A stretch of 64,000 nt of DNA from Vibrio coralliirubri. GTDB lineage: Bacteria; Pseudomonadota; Gammaproteobacteria; Enterobacterales; Vibrionaceae. A model generated the notes under the pieces. The model did not search any database, was not told the origin of the DNA, and saw only the letters and a program-made list of their open reading frames with translations. Of the stretch, positions 1-10,057 are shown in pieces. Made by a program: the position numbers and the translations under genes. The stretch covers positions 2,852,001-2,916,000 of the forward strand of contig NZ_AP025470.1 in NCBI RefSeq assembly GCF_024347375.1, read 5' to 3'. Positions within the stretch are counted from its first letter, which is position 1. Each line of letters opens with the position of its first letter.

Positions 1-649
1 TGGCAATACGCCAGCCTACGCTTTCGCGGTTTAGGCCTTTCAAACGGATTTCACCGCCGACTTCTACCATGTAGTTATGAATACCAATGGAATCAAGGTA
101 GTCAGCAACAACATCAACGCCCCAACCTTTTGCAATAGTTGACAGGTCGACATACAAATTAGGCAAGTCTTTAGTTAGCTTGTTGCCTTCAACGCTCAAG
201 TGGTGAATACCAACTTTAGCTTTACGAGCAGCAAGCTCTTCATCTGATGGAACCACTTCCGGACGCGCTTCAGGACCAAAACCCCAAAGATTAACTAATG
301 GACCAACCGTAACGTCCAACGCTCCTTCAGTAAGACCGTTCAAACGAATCGCTTCTTTCACAACGATAGCGGTTTGTTCAGAGACTTCGAATGCGTCCGC
401 GCCTTTATGTTGGTTGAAACGGCTCAGCTCTGAATCTTCACGGTAAGTCGACATTTGATCATTCACTTCTTCAAGTAGACGATCGATCTCAGTATGAACT
501 TCATTAGACTCAGGAAATTCATCACCATTGATGTATTTAATATTGTAACTGGTGCCCATAGTCGGGCCACTTAAGTGTACTTGCTCTCTTGCCTGCTCAC
601 AGCCCGCAAGAAAAATCAAAGAAGTTAATGCAACAAGCCAAATTCTCAC
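1..649 (-). CDS. apbE: FAD:protein FMN transferase ApbE (3' end outside window)
   Basis: This lipoprotein transfers FMN from FAD to threonine residues of NqrB and NqrC, which lie just upstream in the same direction. The reading frame starts at a GTG at 647-649 with AGGAG before it and runs off the window start, so about 216 N-terminal residues are visible. The N terminus has a lipoprotein signal ending in LIFLAGC, followed by GPTMGTSYNIKY, which is typical of the family. Further on, VDLSTIAKGWGVDVVADYL matches the conserved ApbE core. A hairpin lies between nqrF and this gene, so it may be transcribed partly on its own. The flavin transfer role is family knowledge; gene order supports it. Confidence 0.93.
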   Translation of the reverse strand, partial: MRIWLVALTSLIFLAGCEQAREQVHLSGPTMGTSYNIKYINGDEFPESNEVHTEIDRLLEEVNDQMSTYREDSELSRFNQHKGADAFEVSEQTAIVVKEAIRLNGLTEGALDVTVGPLVNLWGFGPEARPEVVPSDEELAARKAKVGIHHLSVEGNKLTKDLPNLYVDLSTIAKGWGVDVVADYLDSIGIHNYMVEVGGEIRLKGLNRESVGWRIA

Positions 650-777
650 TTGCTTACTCCTGTCTAATGTTGAGGATTTATATAAGGAAAAATAAGAGTA
701 AAAAAATAGGTATTTTGAATGCCTTACTCTTTCTTATATAAGCCAGTATGTTGTCAAAAATAGTCTTAGAAAAACAA

Positions 778-803
778 ATGGCTGACTCGTGAGAGTCAGC
801 CAT
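778..803 (-). terminator. Hairpin after nqrF
   Basis: An 11-bp perfect stem (ATGGCTGACTC/GAGTCAGCCAT) with a GTGA loop follows the nqrF stop. On the minus strand it is followed by a T-rich stretch, TTTGTTTTTC. It probably ends the nqr transcript or limits read-through into apbE. Confidence 0.7.
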
Positions 804-824
804 AATATCAATCACTTAAATGGA

Positions 825-2051
825 TTAACCACCGAAGTCATCTAGTAGGATGTTTTCATCTTCTACACCAAGATCTTTCAGCATGCCGATAACAGCCGCG
901 TTCATCATTGGTGGACCACACATGTAGTACTCACAGTCTTCAGGAGCTTCGTGATCCTTCAGGTAGTTTTCGTACAATACGTTGTGGATGAAACCTGTGT
1001 AACCGTCCCAGTTGTCCTCTGGTTGAGGATCAGACAGAGCACAGTGCCACACGAAGTTCTCGTTTGCAGCCGCTAGGCCATCGAAATCTTCAATGTAGAA
1101 CATCTCACGCTTAGAACGTGCACCGTACCAGTAAGACATCTTACGAGTAGAGTTAAGACGCTTAAGTTGGTCGAAGATATGTGAACGCATTGGCGCCATA
1201 CCTGCACCACCACCGATGAATACCATTTCATTGTCTGTGTCTTTAGCAAAGAACTCACCAAATGGACCAGAAATAGTACATTTGTCGCCTTCTTTAAGAG
1301 ACCAGATGTATGAAGACATCACACCAGGAGCTACGTCAGGGTTGTTTGGCGGCGGAGTTGCGATACGCACGTTAAGCTTGATGATGCCTTTCTCTTCTGG
1401 GTATGAAGCCATAGAGTAAGCACGGATCGAATGCTCTTTAACGATAGACTCGTAACGGAACAAGTTGAACTTATCCCAGTCACCACGGTATTCCTCAGGA
1501 ATATCGTAATCTGCGTATTTCACGTGGTGTGGTTCAGCTTCAATCTGAATATAACCACCCGCGCGGAACGGAACTTCTTCACCTTCAGGGATCGCTAGAG
1601 CAAGTTCTTTGATGAAAGTAGCTTCGTTGTTATTCGAGATAACAGTACATTCCCACTTTTTAACACCAAAGATATCTTCGTCTAGTTCAATCTCCATGTC
1701 AGTTTTCATAGCAACTTGACATGCAAGACGTTCGCCTTCGCGAGCTTCACCTTTTGTGATGTGATCAAGTTCAGTCGGAAGGATGTCGCCACCACCAGAC
1801 TTAACTTTTACACGACACTGACCACAAGAGCCACCGCCACCACAAGCAGAAGATACGAAGATACCAGCGCCAGCTAGGGCACCAAGTAGCTTGCTACCAG
1901 GTTGAGTAACGATCGCCTTTTCAGGGTCGCCGTTTACAGCAATAGTGATGTCACCTGATGGTACTAGCTTAGACTTAGCGAAAAGAATCACTAGTACTAG
2001 AGCCAATACAATAATGGTAAACATCGCTACGCCAAGAATAATGCTTTGCAT
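825..2051 (-). CDS. nqrF: Na+-translocating NADH:quinone reductase subunit F
   Basis: NqrF is the NADH-oxidising entry subunit of the Na+ pump. It is 408 residues long, the usual length. Residues 3-25 form one membrane helix. A ferredoxin-type 2Fe-2S site follows with Cys70, Cys76, Cys79 and Cys111 ([13 protein letters not shown], then RLACQV). The C-terminal half is a ferredoxin reductase module: RAYSMASYP binds FAD and GGGAGMAPM binds NADH, and YYMCGPPMM lies near the end. It is the last gene of nqrABCDEF, 29 bp after nqrE. Confidence 0.98.
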   Translation of the reverse strand: MQSIILGVAMFTIIVLALVLVILFAKSKLVPSGDITIAVNGDPEKAIVTQPGSKLLGALAGAGIFVSSACGGGGSCGQCRVKVKSGGGDILPTELDHITKGEAREGERLACQVAMKTDMEIELDEDIFGVKKWECTVISNNNEATFIKELALAIPEGEEVPFRAGGYIQIEAEPHHVKYADYDIPEEYRGDWDKFNLFRYESIVKEHSIRAYSMASYPEEKGIIKLNVRIATPPPNNPDVAPGVMSSYIWSLKEGDKCTISGPFGEFFAKDTDNEMVFIGGGAGMAPMRSHIFDQLKRLNSTRKMSYWYGARSKREMFYIEDFDGLAAANENFVWHCALSDPQPEDNWDGYTGFIHNVLYENYLKDHEAPEDCEYYMCGPPMMNAAVIGMLKDLGVEDENILLDDFGG

Positions 2052-2080
2052 TTGTTATTCCTTATTACTGGGTGCTTACC

Positions 2081-2677
2081 CTACAGTTGAACACCAGAGA
2101 AAGACATAAAGCCTAACGCCATCAGACCAACAGTAATGAACGTGATACCAAGGCCACGAAGACCTGGAGGTACGTCAGAGTACTTCATCTTCTCACGGAT
2201 ACCCGCAAGAGCAACGATAGCTAACATCCAACCCACACCAGAACCGAAGCCGTAAACAACAGATTCAGCAAAGTTGTAGTCACGAGTTACCATGAAAGAT
2301 ACACCACCAAAGATTGCACAGTTAACTGTGATCAGTGGAAGGAAGATACCTAGTGCGTTGTACAAAGGTGGGAAGAAACGGTCTAGAACCATCTCTAGGA
2401 TTTGTACAAGTGCCGCGATAACACCGATGAATGCGATGAAGTTAAGGAAACTTAAATCGACACCTTCAACAAGCGCGTTTTCTTTCAGGATGTGTGTGTA
2501 AACAAGGTTGTTTACAGGAACAGCGATTGTAAGTACTACAACTACCGCAACACCAAGACCAAAAGAAGTTTTAACTTTCTTAGATACCGCTAGGAATGTA
2601 CACATACCTAGGAAGAAAGAAAGCGCCATGTTTTCGATGAAAATCGATTTAACTAGCAGACTAATATAATGTTCCAT
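2081..2677 (-). CDS. nqrE: Na+-translocating NADH:quinone reductase subunit E
   Basis: NqrE is one of the two homologous six-helix membrane subunits of the Na+ pump. With NqrD it holds a membrane iron-sulfur centre that passes electrons across the membrane. The protein has 198 residues and is nearly all hydrophobic, starting [13 protein letters not shown]. The conserved segment [12 protein letters not shown] holds the Cys expected for the iron site. It lies between nqrD (7-bp gap) and nqrF, so translation is probably coupled. Cofactor details are family knowledge. Confidence 0.97.
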
Positions 2678-2684
2678 GACTACC

Positions 2685-3317
2685 TTACCCCTTCGCTTCT
2701 ACTTGTTCTGGTTTGAACACACGAATTGCCCAAATCAAGAAACCAATTAGGAAGAATGCAGAAGGTGCTAGAAGCATCAAGCCGTTTGGCTGATACCAAC
2801 CACCGTTGCTCACTAGAGGTAGTACTTCCATACCAAATAGTTTGCCAGAGCCTAGAAGCTCACGGAAGAAACCAACAGTGATAAGAACGAAACCGTAACC
2901 AAGACCGTTACCAAGACCATCAATTAGAGATGGGATTGGCGCAGACTTCATTGCGAATGCTTCAGCACGACCCATTACAATACAGTTAGTAATGATTAGG
3001 CCTACGAATACAGATAGCTGCTTAGAGATATCGTATAGGTATGCTTTAAGCACTTGGTCTACCACGATTACTAATGATGCGATAATTGCCATCTGAACGA
3101 TGATACGCACACTGTTAGGAATGTGGTTACGGATCAAAGAAACGAAGAAGTTAGACAGAGCAGTAACAAACATTACCGCGATAGTCATAACAAATGCTGT
3201 TTCTAGCTTAGTGGTTACCGCAAGAGCAGAACACACACCAAGAACCTGTAGCGCGATTGGGTTGTTGTCCAACACTGGCGCTAAGATGCTCTTTTTAATT
3301 TCTTTTGCACTAGACAT
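2685..3317 (-). CDS. nqrD: Na+-translocating NADH:quinone reductase subunit D
   Basis: NqrD is the partner of NqrE in the membrane core of the Na+ pump. It has 210 residues with about six membrane helices. The conserved [14 protein letters not shown] contains the Cys that, by homology, helps bind the intramembrane iron centre. A second conserved stretch is [14 protein letters not shown]. Its first base overlaps the last base of nqrC, which fits tight co-translation. Length and sequence match Vibrio NqrD. Confidence 0.97.
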
Positions 3318-4084
3318 TAGTTCAGACCTCCGTCACGAACTTTTGCTAGGAACGGACCAAAGCCCATATCACCTAACCAGAAGTCAAATGTATGTTGAAC
3401 ACCAACGCTAGTCAGTGTTGCACCAGAAAGGCCATCTACACCGTGCTCAGAACCTTGAGGAGCGCCACCTTTAACAACCTGAATAGCAGGTTTGTGGTTT
3501 TCGTCGAATAATTTCTTACCAACGAATTGAGCGCGCCAAGTTGGGTTCTCAACTTCACCACCAAGTCCAGGAGTTTCACCTTGCTCGTAGTAAGTGATAC
3601 CAGAAACTGTGTTGCCATCAGTTTCTACCGCAACGAATGCGTACATCATTGACCATAGACCGTTACCGTGAACAGGGATGATAACTTTAGAAGTTTCAGC
3701 GCCATCTTTCACAAGGTATACAGTACCCGTGTTAGCACGACGAAGGATCTTAGCGATGTCATCTTCAGCTGAAAGCTTGATTGACTGAGCTGGATCTTTT
3801 GCCGCTTTACGTTGGTCGTATGCAGCAGCATCGCCGTCAACGAAATCGCCAGTAGCGAAATCAACTAGACGAGGTTCAATGTTCTCTGCGTACAGTTCAG
3901 GGATATTACCCGCAAGTTCAATGCCCGCAACTTCAAGGATCTTAGTTTGCTGATCCAGAACCGCGTTAGCTTGTTGCTTAGGTTTAAGAACAACTGCAGC
4001 TGTTGAAACGATGATTGAGCACACTAGGCTCAATGCGATAACAACAAACAGCGTCTTTTTAATGCTATCGTTATTACTTGCCAT
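3317..4084 (-). CDS. nqrC: Na+-translocating NADH:quinone reductase subunit C
   Basis: NqrC carries a covalent FMN on the periplasmic side of the Na+ pump. Of its 255 residues, about 12-34 form one N-terminal membrane helix; the rest is soluble. The flavin attachment motif SGAT lies at residues 220-223 in GLSGATLTS, so Thr223 is the expected FMN acceptor. ApbE, encoded at the other end of the cluster, makes this bond in known Vibrio systems. The start overlaps the end of nqrB by 11 bp. Confidence 0.97.
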   Translation of the reverse strand: MASNNDSIKKTLFVVIALSLVCSIIVSTAAVVLKPKQQANAVLDQQTKILEVAGIELAGNIPELYAENIEPRLVDFATGDFVDGDAAAYDQRKAAKDPAQSIKLSAEDDIAKILRRANTGTVYLVKDGAETSKVIIPVHGNGLWSMMYAFVAVETDGNTVSGITYYEQGETPGLGGEVENPTWRAQFVGKKLFDENHKPAIQVVKGGAPQGSEHGVDGLSGATLTSVGVQHTFDFWLGDMGFGPFLAKVRDGGLN

Positions 4085-5318
4085 AGCGCGCTAGTCTCCG
4101 CTTAATGTTCTTCTCGATTACAACGTGGTCAAACAGAGGAGCAAATAGGTTTGCGAATAGAATCGCAAGCATCATGCCTTCTGGGTATGCAGGGTTAACT
4201 ACACGAATCATTACACACATTGCGCCGATTAGGATGCCGTACCACCACTTACCTTTGTTGGTAAATGAAGCTGATACTGGGTCAGTCGCCATGAAGAACA
4301 TACCGAATGCAAAGCCACCTAGAACTAGGTGCCAGTGCCAAGGCATGCTGAACATTGCGTTAGTATCAGAACCGATCACGTTAAACAGCGTAGACACAGC
4401 AATCATACCGATCATTACACCAGCAATGATGCGCCATGAAGCGATACGCATGTAAACAATCATCGCAGCACCGATCATAAGTGCTAGAGTCGATACTTCA
4501 CCGATAGAACCTGGGATGTTACCAATGAATGCGTCCATCCAAGTGATTGCTTCACCAGATGTTACGTTCATTAGTGCGCTACCGCCGCCTTGAGCCCATT
4601 GGCTAAGAGCAGTTGCACCAGAGAAACCATCTGCAGCAGTCCAAACTACGTCACCTGAAATCTGTGCAGGGTATGCAAAGAATAGGAACGCACGACCAGC
4701 AAGTGCAGGGTTCAGGAAGTTACGACCCGTACCACCGAAGATCTCTTTAGCGACTACAACACCGAAGGTGATACCTAGTGCTGCTTGCCATAGAGGAAGT
4801 GTTGGCGGAACGATAAGCGCGAATAAGATAGAAGTAACAAAGAAACCTTCGTTTACTTCGTGCTTACGCACCATACAGAACAGAACTTCCCAGAAACCAC
4901 CGACGATGAATACCGTTGCGTAGATAGGTAGGAAGTAAGTCGCACCAAGTAGCATCTTGCTGCCAACACCTGCATCGGCTCCTAAGGAGGCTCCAAGCAT
5001 TTCGGTTAGCCAGTAGTGCCAGTTACCGCTGATAACAGATGCTAGTTCAGCGCCTGCGTACATATGGTTAAGTGCTGCGATAGCTTGTCCACCCGCGTTG
5101 TACATACCCCAGAACATTGCTGGGAATACCGCGAACCAAACCATGATCATGATACGTTTTAAATCAACGCTATCACGAACGTGCGAGCTTTTCTTTGTAA
5201 TAAGACCTGGCGTGTAGAACACTGTCGCTGCTGCTTCGTAAAGCGCAAACCACTTCTCGTGTTTACCACCTGGCTCAAAATGATGCTCGATGTCTTCAAG
5301 AAACTTTTTAAGGCCCAT
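4074..5318 (-). CDS. nqrB: Na+-translocating NADH:quinone reductase subunit B
   Basis: NqrB is the large membrane subunit of the Na+ pump. It holds a covalent FMN and riboflavin and is where quinone acts. The protein has 414 residues with about ten helices after a soluble N terminus. The motif SGAT at 233-236 ([10 protein letters not shown]) gives Thr236 as the FMN acceptor, the same number as in V. cholerae. [10 protein letters not shown] at 138-147 matches the region linked to inhibitor and quinone binding. It follows nqrA after 5 bp. Confidence 0.98.
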   Translation of the reverse strand: MGLKKFLEDIEHHFEPGGKHEKWFALYEAAATVFYTPGLITKKSSHVRDSVDLKRIMIMVWFAVFPAMFWGMYNAGGQAIAALNHMYAGAELASVISGNWHYWLTEMLGASLGADAGVGSKMLLGATYFLPIYATVFIVGGFWEVLFCMVRKHEVNEGFFVTSILFALIVPPTLPLWQAALGITFGVVVAKEIFGGTGRNFLNPALAGRAFLFFAYPAQISGDVVWTAADGFSGATALSQWAQGGGSALMNVTSGEAITWMDAFIGNIPGSIGEVSTLALMIGAAMIVYMRIASWRIIAGVMIGMIAVSTLFNVIGSDTNAMFSMPWHWHLVLGGFAFGMFFMATDPVSASFTNKGKWWYGILIGAMCVMIRVVNPAYPEGMMLAILFANLFAPLFDHVVIEKNIKRRLARYGK

Positions 5319-5323
5319 GAAAA

Positions 5324-6664
5324 TTACCCTTCCTTCTCAATCGTATCTAGGCATTCACGAAGTAGTTGACCGTACTCGTACTTACCTGGACATACAAAGG
5401 TACACAATGCTACATCTTCTTCGTCTAGCTCTAGCGCACCAAGTGCTTGAGCACTATCGATGTCGCCTGCACATAGATCACGAAGCAGCAATGTAGGTTC
5501 CATATCTAGAGGCATTACGCGCTCGTAGTTACCAATTGGAACCATTGAGCGGTCACTACCGTTTGTTGTCGTTGTCATGTTGAACAACTGACCTTTAAAC
5601 AGGTGACCAAGGAATGAACGAGTAACAGAGAACTTGTTCTTACCAGGCATAGCCCAGCCGAATAGCTCTTTATCACGACCTTCACGTAGAACAGAAACTT
5701 GCTGATGGTAACGACCAAGGAAAGCATGTGGACCTGTTGCTTCAGTACCCGTAAGTACAGAACCAGAAATCACACGAACTTCGCCTGGCATTAACTCGCT
5801 GTCTGTCAACTCTTCAAGGCTAGCACCAATTTGAGTACGAACTAGACGTGGGTTGTTCACCACTGGACCAGCCAGAGAAACAACACGCTCAGAGTAAATC
5901 TCACCAGTAAGGAAAAGCTTACCGAATGCGATAACATCTTGGTAGTTAATGCTCCACGCTACATTTTGTGCATTTACCGGATATAGGTAATGCATATGCG
6001 TGCCTGCAAGACCTGCAGGGTGTGGGCCATCAAAAACATGTTCTTCAACGTTAGACTGAGCTGAACGAGGTAAGCTAGTACCTTTTTTACAAACGTACAC
6101 TTTACCGTTAGTCAGAGTTGAAAGAAGATCTAAACCAGCAACGAAAGCATCAGACTGCTCGTTAATGATTAATTCTGGCTCAGCTGCTAGCGGATTAGTA
6201 TCCATAGCAGTAACGAAAATAGCCTGAGTTTCAGAATCAACTGCTGGAACCTTGCTGAACGGACGAGTTCGCAAAGCGGTCCATGCGCCAGACTCAACTA
6301 ACTGAGCTTTAACCGTTTCACGGTCAAGGCCTACTAGTTGGTTAGCTTCATAGCTATTGAACGTGATTTGCTCATTGCCTGCTACTTCAATCACTACTGA
6401 TTGAAGAACACGCTTAGCACCACGGTTCACTTCAATAACTTTACCGCTTGCTGGAGAAGTAAATACAACACCTGGGTTCTTTTTATCTGCAAAAAGAACT
6501 TGGCCTTTCTTCACTTCATCACCAACGCGAGCATGCATCGTAGGACGCATACCAACGTACTCTTCGCCAAGCAAGGCGACTTTAGTGATGGACTTACCAT
6601 CATTAATCACCTGGGATGGAGTTCCTGCGATAGGAAGATCCAAACCCTTCTTTATTGTAATCAT
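5324..6664 (-). CDS. nqrA: Na+-translocating NADH:quinone reductase subunit A
   Basis: NqrA is the soluble subunit of the Na+ pump, linked to quinone binding, and the first gene of the operon. The ATG at 6664 gives [18 protein letters not shown] and 446 residues, the start and length known in Vibrio. An in-frame GTG four codons upstream (6676) is possible but less likely. The sequence matches Vibrio NqrA along its full length, including [14 protein letters not shown] and the C-terminal [19 protein letters not shown]. No strong Shine-Dalgarno is visible before the ATG. Confidence 0.97.
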   Translation of the reverse strand: MITIKKGLDLPIAGTPSQVINDGKSITKVALLGEEYVGMRPTMHARVGDEVKKGQVLFADKKNPGVVFTSPASGKVIEVNRGAKRVLQSVVIEVAGNEQITFNSYEANQLVGLDRETVKAQLVESGAWTALRTRPFSKVPAVDSETQAIFVTAMDTNPLAAEPELIINEQSDAFVAGLDLLSTLTNGKVYVCKKGTSLPRSAQSNVEEHVFDGPHPAGLAGTHMHYLYPVNAQNVAWSINYQDVIAFGKLFLTGEIYSERVVSLAGPVVNNPRLVRTQIGASLEELTDSELMPGEVRVISGSVLTGTEATGPHAFLGRYHQQVSVLREGRDKELFGWAMPGKNKFSVTRSFLGHLFKGQLFNMTTTTNGSDRSMVPIGNYERVMPLDMEPTLLLRDLCAGDIDSAQALGALELDEEDVALCTFVCPGKYEYGQLLRECLDTIEKEG

Positions 6665-6676
6665 ACGCACTTGCAC

Positions 6677-7140
6677 TACTTTATCGGGAAAAAGATTCTT
6701 TTAATTGCGTAAATTCGGGACGTTTTAAAATCGCCCTTAGACACGACATTACAGTGTCCGGTTTTGGTAAATTTGAGATACCAAAATCGCAACATTACAT
6801 TAATAAACTCATCACAAAGATTATGTGAGATTTATCAGGTGCCGTATTCTAGCATTTTTTGACAACTTGATGCCATGACCAATAACTTGAATACCGCCTT
6901 TATTTGGTGAGATTTGAAGCATATGGACTCTCAAATATGTATAAATTTGACGAGCCGCACAGATAAAATGGCTTTTGAAACGTGTTTTAAACAAGAGATT
7001 AATACTCTGTCACAAACTATTATTTTACGAGTTATGTTGAAACACTGTTAATAAAAACATTACTCATTGTAGGTATTTTTAGTCGTTCAAATTGCCATCA
7101 GTTTGAGTGATATAACAACGAAAAACACATAGGTTTGGCG
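6677..7140. other. Intergenic region upstream of nqrA
   Basis: About 460 bp of AT-rich DNA separates nqrA from the bolA terminator. No ORF here looks real. It holds the likely nqr promoter and a leader of about 180 nt. I see no known riboswitch in it. Confidence 0.6.
6846..6854 (-). promoter_or_regulatory. Candidate extended -10 promoter for nqr
   Basis: On the minus strand the sequence reads TGCTAGAAT, an extended -10 element (TGN plus a TATAAT-like hexamer), about 180 nt before nqrA. The -35 region at the right spacing is poor. This is inference from sequence only. Confidence 0.35.
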
Positions 7141-7169
7141 ACAAAAAAGGCGGCATCACCACCTTTTGT
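7141..7169 (-). terminator. Terminator after bolA
   Basis: The minus strand reads AAAAGGTGG-TGATG-CCGCCTTTTTT: a 9-bp stem with one G-T wobble followed by a T run. It directly follows the bolA stop, so nqr is a separate transcription unit. Confidence 0.8.
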
Positions 7170-7185
7170 CAACATGCTCGTTGTG

Positions 7186-7494
7186 TTACTTGCCACCACC
7201 CATACACATAGGGCTGTCTGGCACGTTATCGAGCTGCTTCATCCATTCATCTTTTGTATAAGTGTGAATGGACAGTGCGTGAATATTGTTCGCTAACTCT
7301 TCTGAAAGAGCTTTATTTACCGCTCGATGACGAGCAATAAGACGCAATCCTTCAAACACATCACTGACAACAATCACTTTAAAATGACTCTCAGAACCGG
7401 CCGGAACATTGTGCATATAGCTCTCATTAACCACGTTTAAATGACTTGGTGAAAACTCATTGTGCAATTTTGTTTCGATAACTTCTTGGATCAT
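7186..7494 (-). CDS. bolA: BolA family protein
   Basis: BolA proteins work with monothiol glutaredoxins in iron-sulfur handling and affect cell shape and stress response; some act as regulators. The product has 102 residues, close to E. coli BolA (105). Conserved parts are [15 protein letters not shown] and [13 protein letters not shown] (helix-turn-helix-like), then [14 protein letters not shown]. The C terminus ends in MCMGGGK, typical of Vibrio BolA. It stands alone between rlmG (opposite strand) and nqr, with its own terminator. Confidence 0.93.
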   Translation of the reverse strand: MIQEVIETKLHNEFSPSHLNVVNESYMHNVPAGSESHFKVIVVSDVFEGLRLIARHRAVNKALSEELANNIHALSIHTYTKDEWMKQLDNVPDSPMCMGGGK

Positions 7495-7668
7495 TGTGAT
7501 TCCTTAATAACGTATTGGCATTATCCGTGGGGTCAGTATAAACCCTAACAGGTCGAGTGTCTGAGTATTTGATAGCGAATGGCATAGGTTTGGTTGAGTT
7601 TTTTCTATCTTGTTCAGCCTGCATTTGAGACAATATCTTTGTTATTTCTTACATAAGTATCTCAAGCA

Positions 7669-8820
7669 ATGAAAACCGAACTTACCCTTCACGACAGAAC
7701 TTTGACCTTACATCGTTTCCCGAAACGTTCAAATGAAACCCTTCAAGCTTGGGATGCGGGCGACGAATACCTGATCAGTCATGTCGAAGAGATGAACCTT
7801 GAACCTGGCAAACATATCCTGATCATGAACGACAGCTTCGGTGCCCTATCGACTTGGTTCTCGAAAGATCATGATGTCACTATGATGAGCGACTCATTTA
7901 TCTCTCACCGTGGCGCCCTGAAAAACTTGCAGCGCAATCAAAGTAACCGAGTGAACTTCTTGAACACGATGGATGATATCCCACACGGTATCGATCTTGT
8001 GATCATGCAGCTGCCAAAAACAAATCGTCACCTAATCTGGCAATTGAGCCAGCTACGCCAAGCTTTGCCTGAAGGCTGCCAAGTGATCGGCGTCAACAAG
8101 GTAAAAGAGATTCACACCTCTACGCTTAACTTGTTCGAAAAATACCTAGGTGAAACCAAAACATCACTAGCGAAGAAAAAACACCGCTTAGTCTTCTCAT
8201 CACCAAACTGCCAGCCGATTCAAACGGTAGAGCCTTTTGTTGAATGGGATGTAGACGGTGAAGATATCCGATTGAAAAATTTACCAAATGTTTACTCAGG
8301 GGAAGCACTCGATCAAGGCGCTCGCTATATGCTAGAGCACATCCCTCAAGATCCTGAGCTGCGTCATATCATCGATCTTGGCAGTGGCAACGGTGTATTG
8401 AGTGTAAAAGCAGGGCAATTGAACCCACAAGCTCGTATCACCTGTGTGGATGAAAGCTTTATGGCAGTGGAATCGGCGCGCCAAAACGTCAAGGATAACC
8501 TTGGTGAAGAAGGCAACTTCCAGTTCATCGCCAATAACTGTTTAGATGGCTTCAAGAAAAACAGCACCTACTTAGTAATGTGTAATCCTCCATTCCATCA
8601 GCAACAAGCGATTACGGATCACATTGCGTGGCAAATGTTCTGTGATGCAAAGCATGTTCTAAGCAATGGAGGCAAATTAATTGTTATTGGCAACCGACAC
8701 CTCGGATACGATGTCAAACTAGCAAGACTATTTGGTGAAGCTAACGTTGAAACGCTTGAACTAAACCAAAAATTTGAGATATTACAAGCAACAAGAGAAC
8801 CTGCGAATTTTAATAAATAA
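7669..8820 (+). CDS. rlmG: 23S rRNA (guanine-N2)-methyltransferase RlmG
   Basis: RlmG methylates G1835 of 23S rRNA at N2 using S-adenosylmethionine. The product has 383 residues (E. coli 378) and two Rossmann-like halves, as in this family. The C-terminal half is the active one: DLGSGNG at 236-242 binds AdoMet and NPPFH at 306-310 is the catalytic motif of N-methyltransferases. EIHTSTLNLFEK in the N-terminal half matches E. coli RlmG closely. It is divergent from bolA. Confidence 0.95.
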   Translation: MKTELTLHDRTLTLHRFPKRSNETLQAWDAGDEYLISHVEEMNLEPGKHILIMNDSFGALSTWFSKDHDVTMMSDSFISHRGALKNLQRNQSNRVNFLNTMDDIPHGIDLVIMQLPKTNRHLIWQLSQLRQALPEGCQVIGVNKVKEIHTSTLNLFEKYLGETKTSLAKKKHRLVFSSPNCQPIQTVEPFVEWDVDGEDIRLKNLPNVYSGEALDQGARYMLEHIPQDPELRHIIDLGSGNGVLSVKAGQLNPQARITCVDESFMAVESARQNVKDNLGEEGNFQFIANNCLDGFKKNSTYLVMCNPPFHQQQAITDHIAWQMFCDAKHVLSNGGKLIVIGNRHLGYDVKLARLFGEANVETLELNQKFEILQATREPANFNK

Positions 8821-8886
8821 GCAGAAACGACTTCACAAGAATTTAAGATACCGAGCTTCTGGTGTGAATTTAGAAAGGATAAAGGA

Positions 8887-9456
8887 ATGAAAAAACTGAT
8901 TTTGGCTGCTTCTATTATGGCTTTGACAGCATGTTCAGCCCCTCAGCAAGAACAGATCAATGTAATGCCAGAAGCTTCACTAAGCTCAAGCAACCTTGTA
9001 CAAGGCAAAACATACACACTAACCAGTAAAGATGTTCGTGCCGCTCAATATGTTGCATTGGTTGATAGTGGCCGTTCAAACATTCAGCCAATTCACGCTA
9101 AGCAAAACATGCGTATTTCTCTAGAAAACGCTGTTGCTCAACAGTTAGAGTCTCAAGGTTTTCGTGCAAGCGTAAACAGTGAAAACTCAATTGTTTTAGA
9201 AATTCAAGAAGCACTCGTTACCGTAGAACACACCATTATGGAAAACAAAATGGACGGTAAAGTAACGCTTGAAGTTACCGCGGAAACGCCTGAAGGCAAA
9301 CTAGTTAAAACATTCAACGGTACTGCAACACGCACTGGTGCATTGAGCGCATCAAACGACGACATCTCTATGGTGCTTAATGACGTAATCAACTTGGTTC
9401 TTACTGAGATCGCTAACGACCAAGAGCTACAAACTTATATGAAGGAACGTTTCTAA
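8887..9456 (+). CDS. yajG: YajG family lipoprotein
   Basis: This is a 189-residue lipoprotein with a signal ending in LTAC, so Cys16 is the lipid site. The body resembles YajG, whose function is unknown. In E. coli yajG also lies just upstream of ampG, and here the two are separated only by a cyclophilin gene. The stop overlaps the start of the next gene (TAATG), so the two are co-translated. The family call rests on overall sequence and gene order. Confidence 0.85.
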   Translation: MKKLILAASIMALTACSAPQQEQINVMPEASLSSSNLVQGKTYTLTSKDVRAAQYVALVDSGRSNIQPIHAKQNMRISLENAVAQQLESQGFRASVNSENSIVLEIQEALVTVEHTIMENKMDGKVTLEVTAETPEGKLVKTFNGTATRTGALSASNDDISMVLNDVINLVLTEIANDQELQTYMKERF

Positions 9457-10004
9457 TGGGTCGTATTTTATCTTCTATCGCATTAATGCTAGTGAGTGTG
9501 AGCGTTTGGGCTGGTCCTAAAGTAAACGTGGAAACAACATTAGGCGACTTCACTATCGAGCTTAACCAAGAGCAAGCACCGGTTAGCGCGGAGAACTTCC
9601 TAAAATACGTGGCAGACGGCAGCTACGAAGGCACTATCTTCCACCGTGTTATTCCTGGCTTTATGGCGCAAGGTGGCGGCTTCGATCAAGAGATGAATCA
9701 ACAAGCAACTTACGCTCCTATCAAGAATGAAGGCAGCAATGGCCTGAAAAACGATACAGCAACAATCGCTATGGCTCGTACTAATGCGCCAGATTCTGCA
9801 ACTCGTCAGTTCTTCATTAACTTCTCTGATAATGATTTCTTGAACGCAAAAGGTGGTAACCCAGGCTACGCTGTATTCGGCAAAGTAACTGAAGGTTTTG
9901 ATGTTGTTCAAAAGATGGCAACGATTCCAACCAAGCGAATGGGCCGCATGTCAGACATCCCAGTCGACCCAATCGTCATCACTAAAGTGACCCTTCTTAA
10001 GTAA
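9456..10004 (+). CDS. Secreted cyclophilin-type peptidyl-prolyl isomerase
   Basis: This protein isomerises proline peptide bonds and probably helps folding in the periplasm. It has 182 residues. Residues 1-19 form a signal peptide with likely cleavage after VWA. The cyclophilin core is clear: FHRVIPGFMAQGGGF, then ATIAMARTNAPDSATRQFF and FGKVTEGFDVV. The catalytic Arg of FHRV is present. It starts inside the yajG stop codon and ends in its own terminator before ampG. It is similar to PpiA/PpiB, but the exact orthologue is not clear from sequence alone. Confidence 0.92.
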   Translation: MGRILSSIALMLVSVSVWAGPKVNVETTLGDFTIELNQEQAPVSAENFLKYVADGSYEGTIFHRVIPGFMAQGGGFDQEMNQQATYAPIKNEGSNGLKNDTATIAMARTNAPDSATRQFFINFSDNDFLNAKGGNPGYAVFGKVTEGFDVVQKMATIPTKRMGRMSDIPVDPIVITKVTLLK

Positions 10005-10012
10005 TCCAATCT

Positions 10013-10046
10013 AACGCCCTTATTTCTTAAGGGCGTTTTTCTCTAC
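10013..10046 (+). terminator. Terminator between the cyclophilin gene and ampG
   Basis: AACGCCCTTA and TAAGGGCGTT form a 10-bp stem followed by TTTTTCTC. ampG starts only 12 bp later, so either some transcripts read through or ampG has a promoter of its own further upstream. Confidence 0.85.
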
Positions 10047-10057
10047 AAGGACGCCCT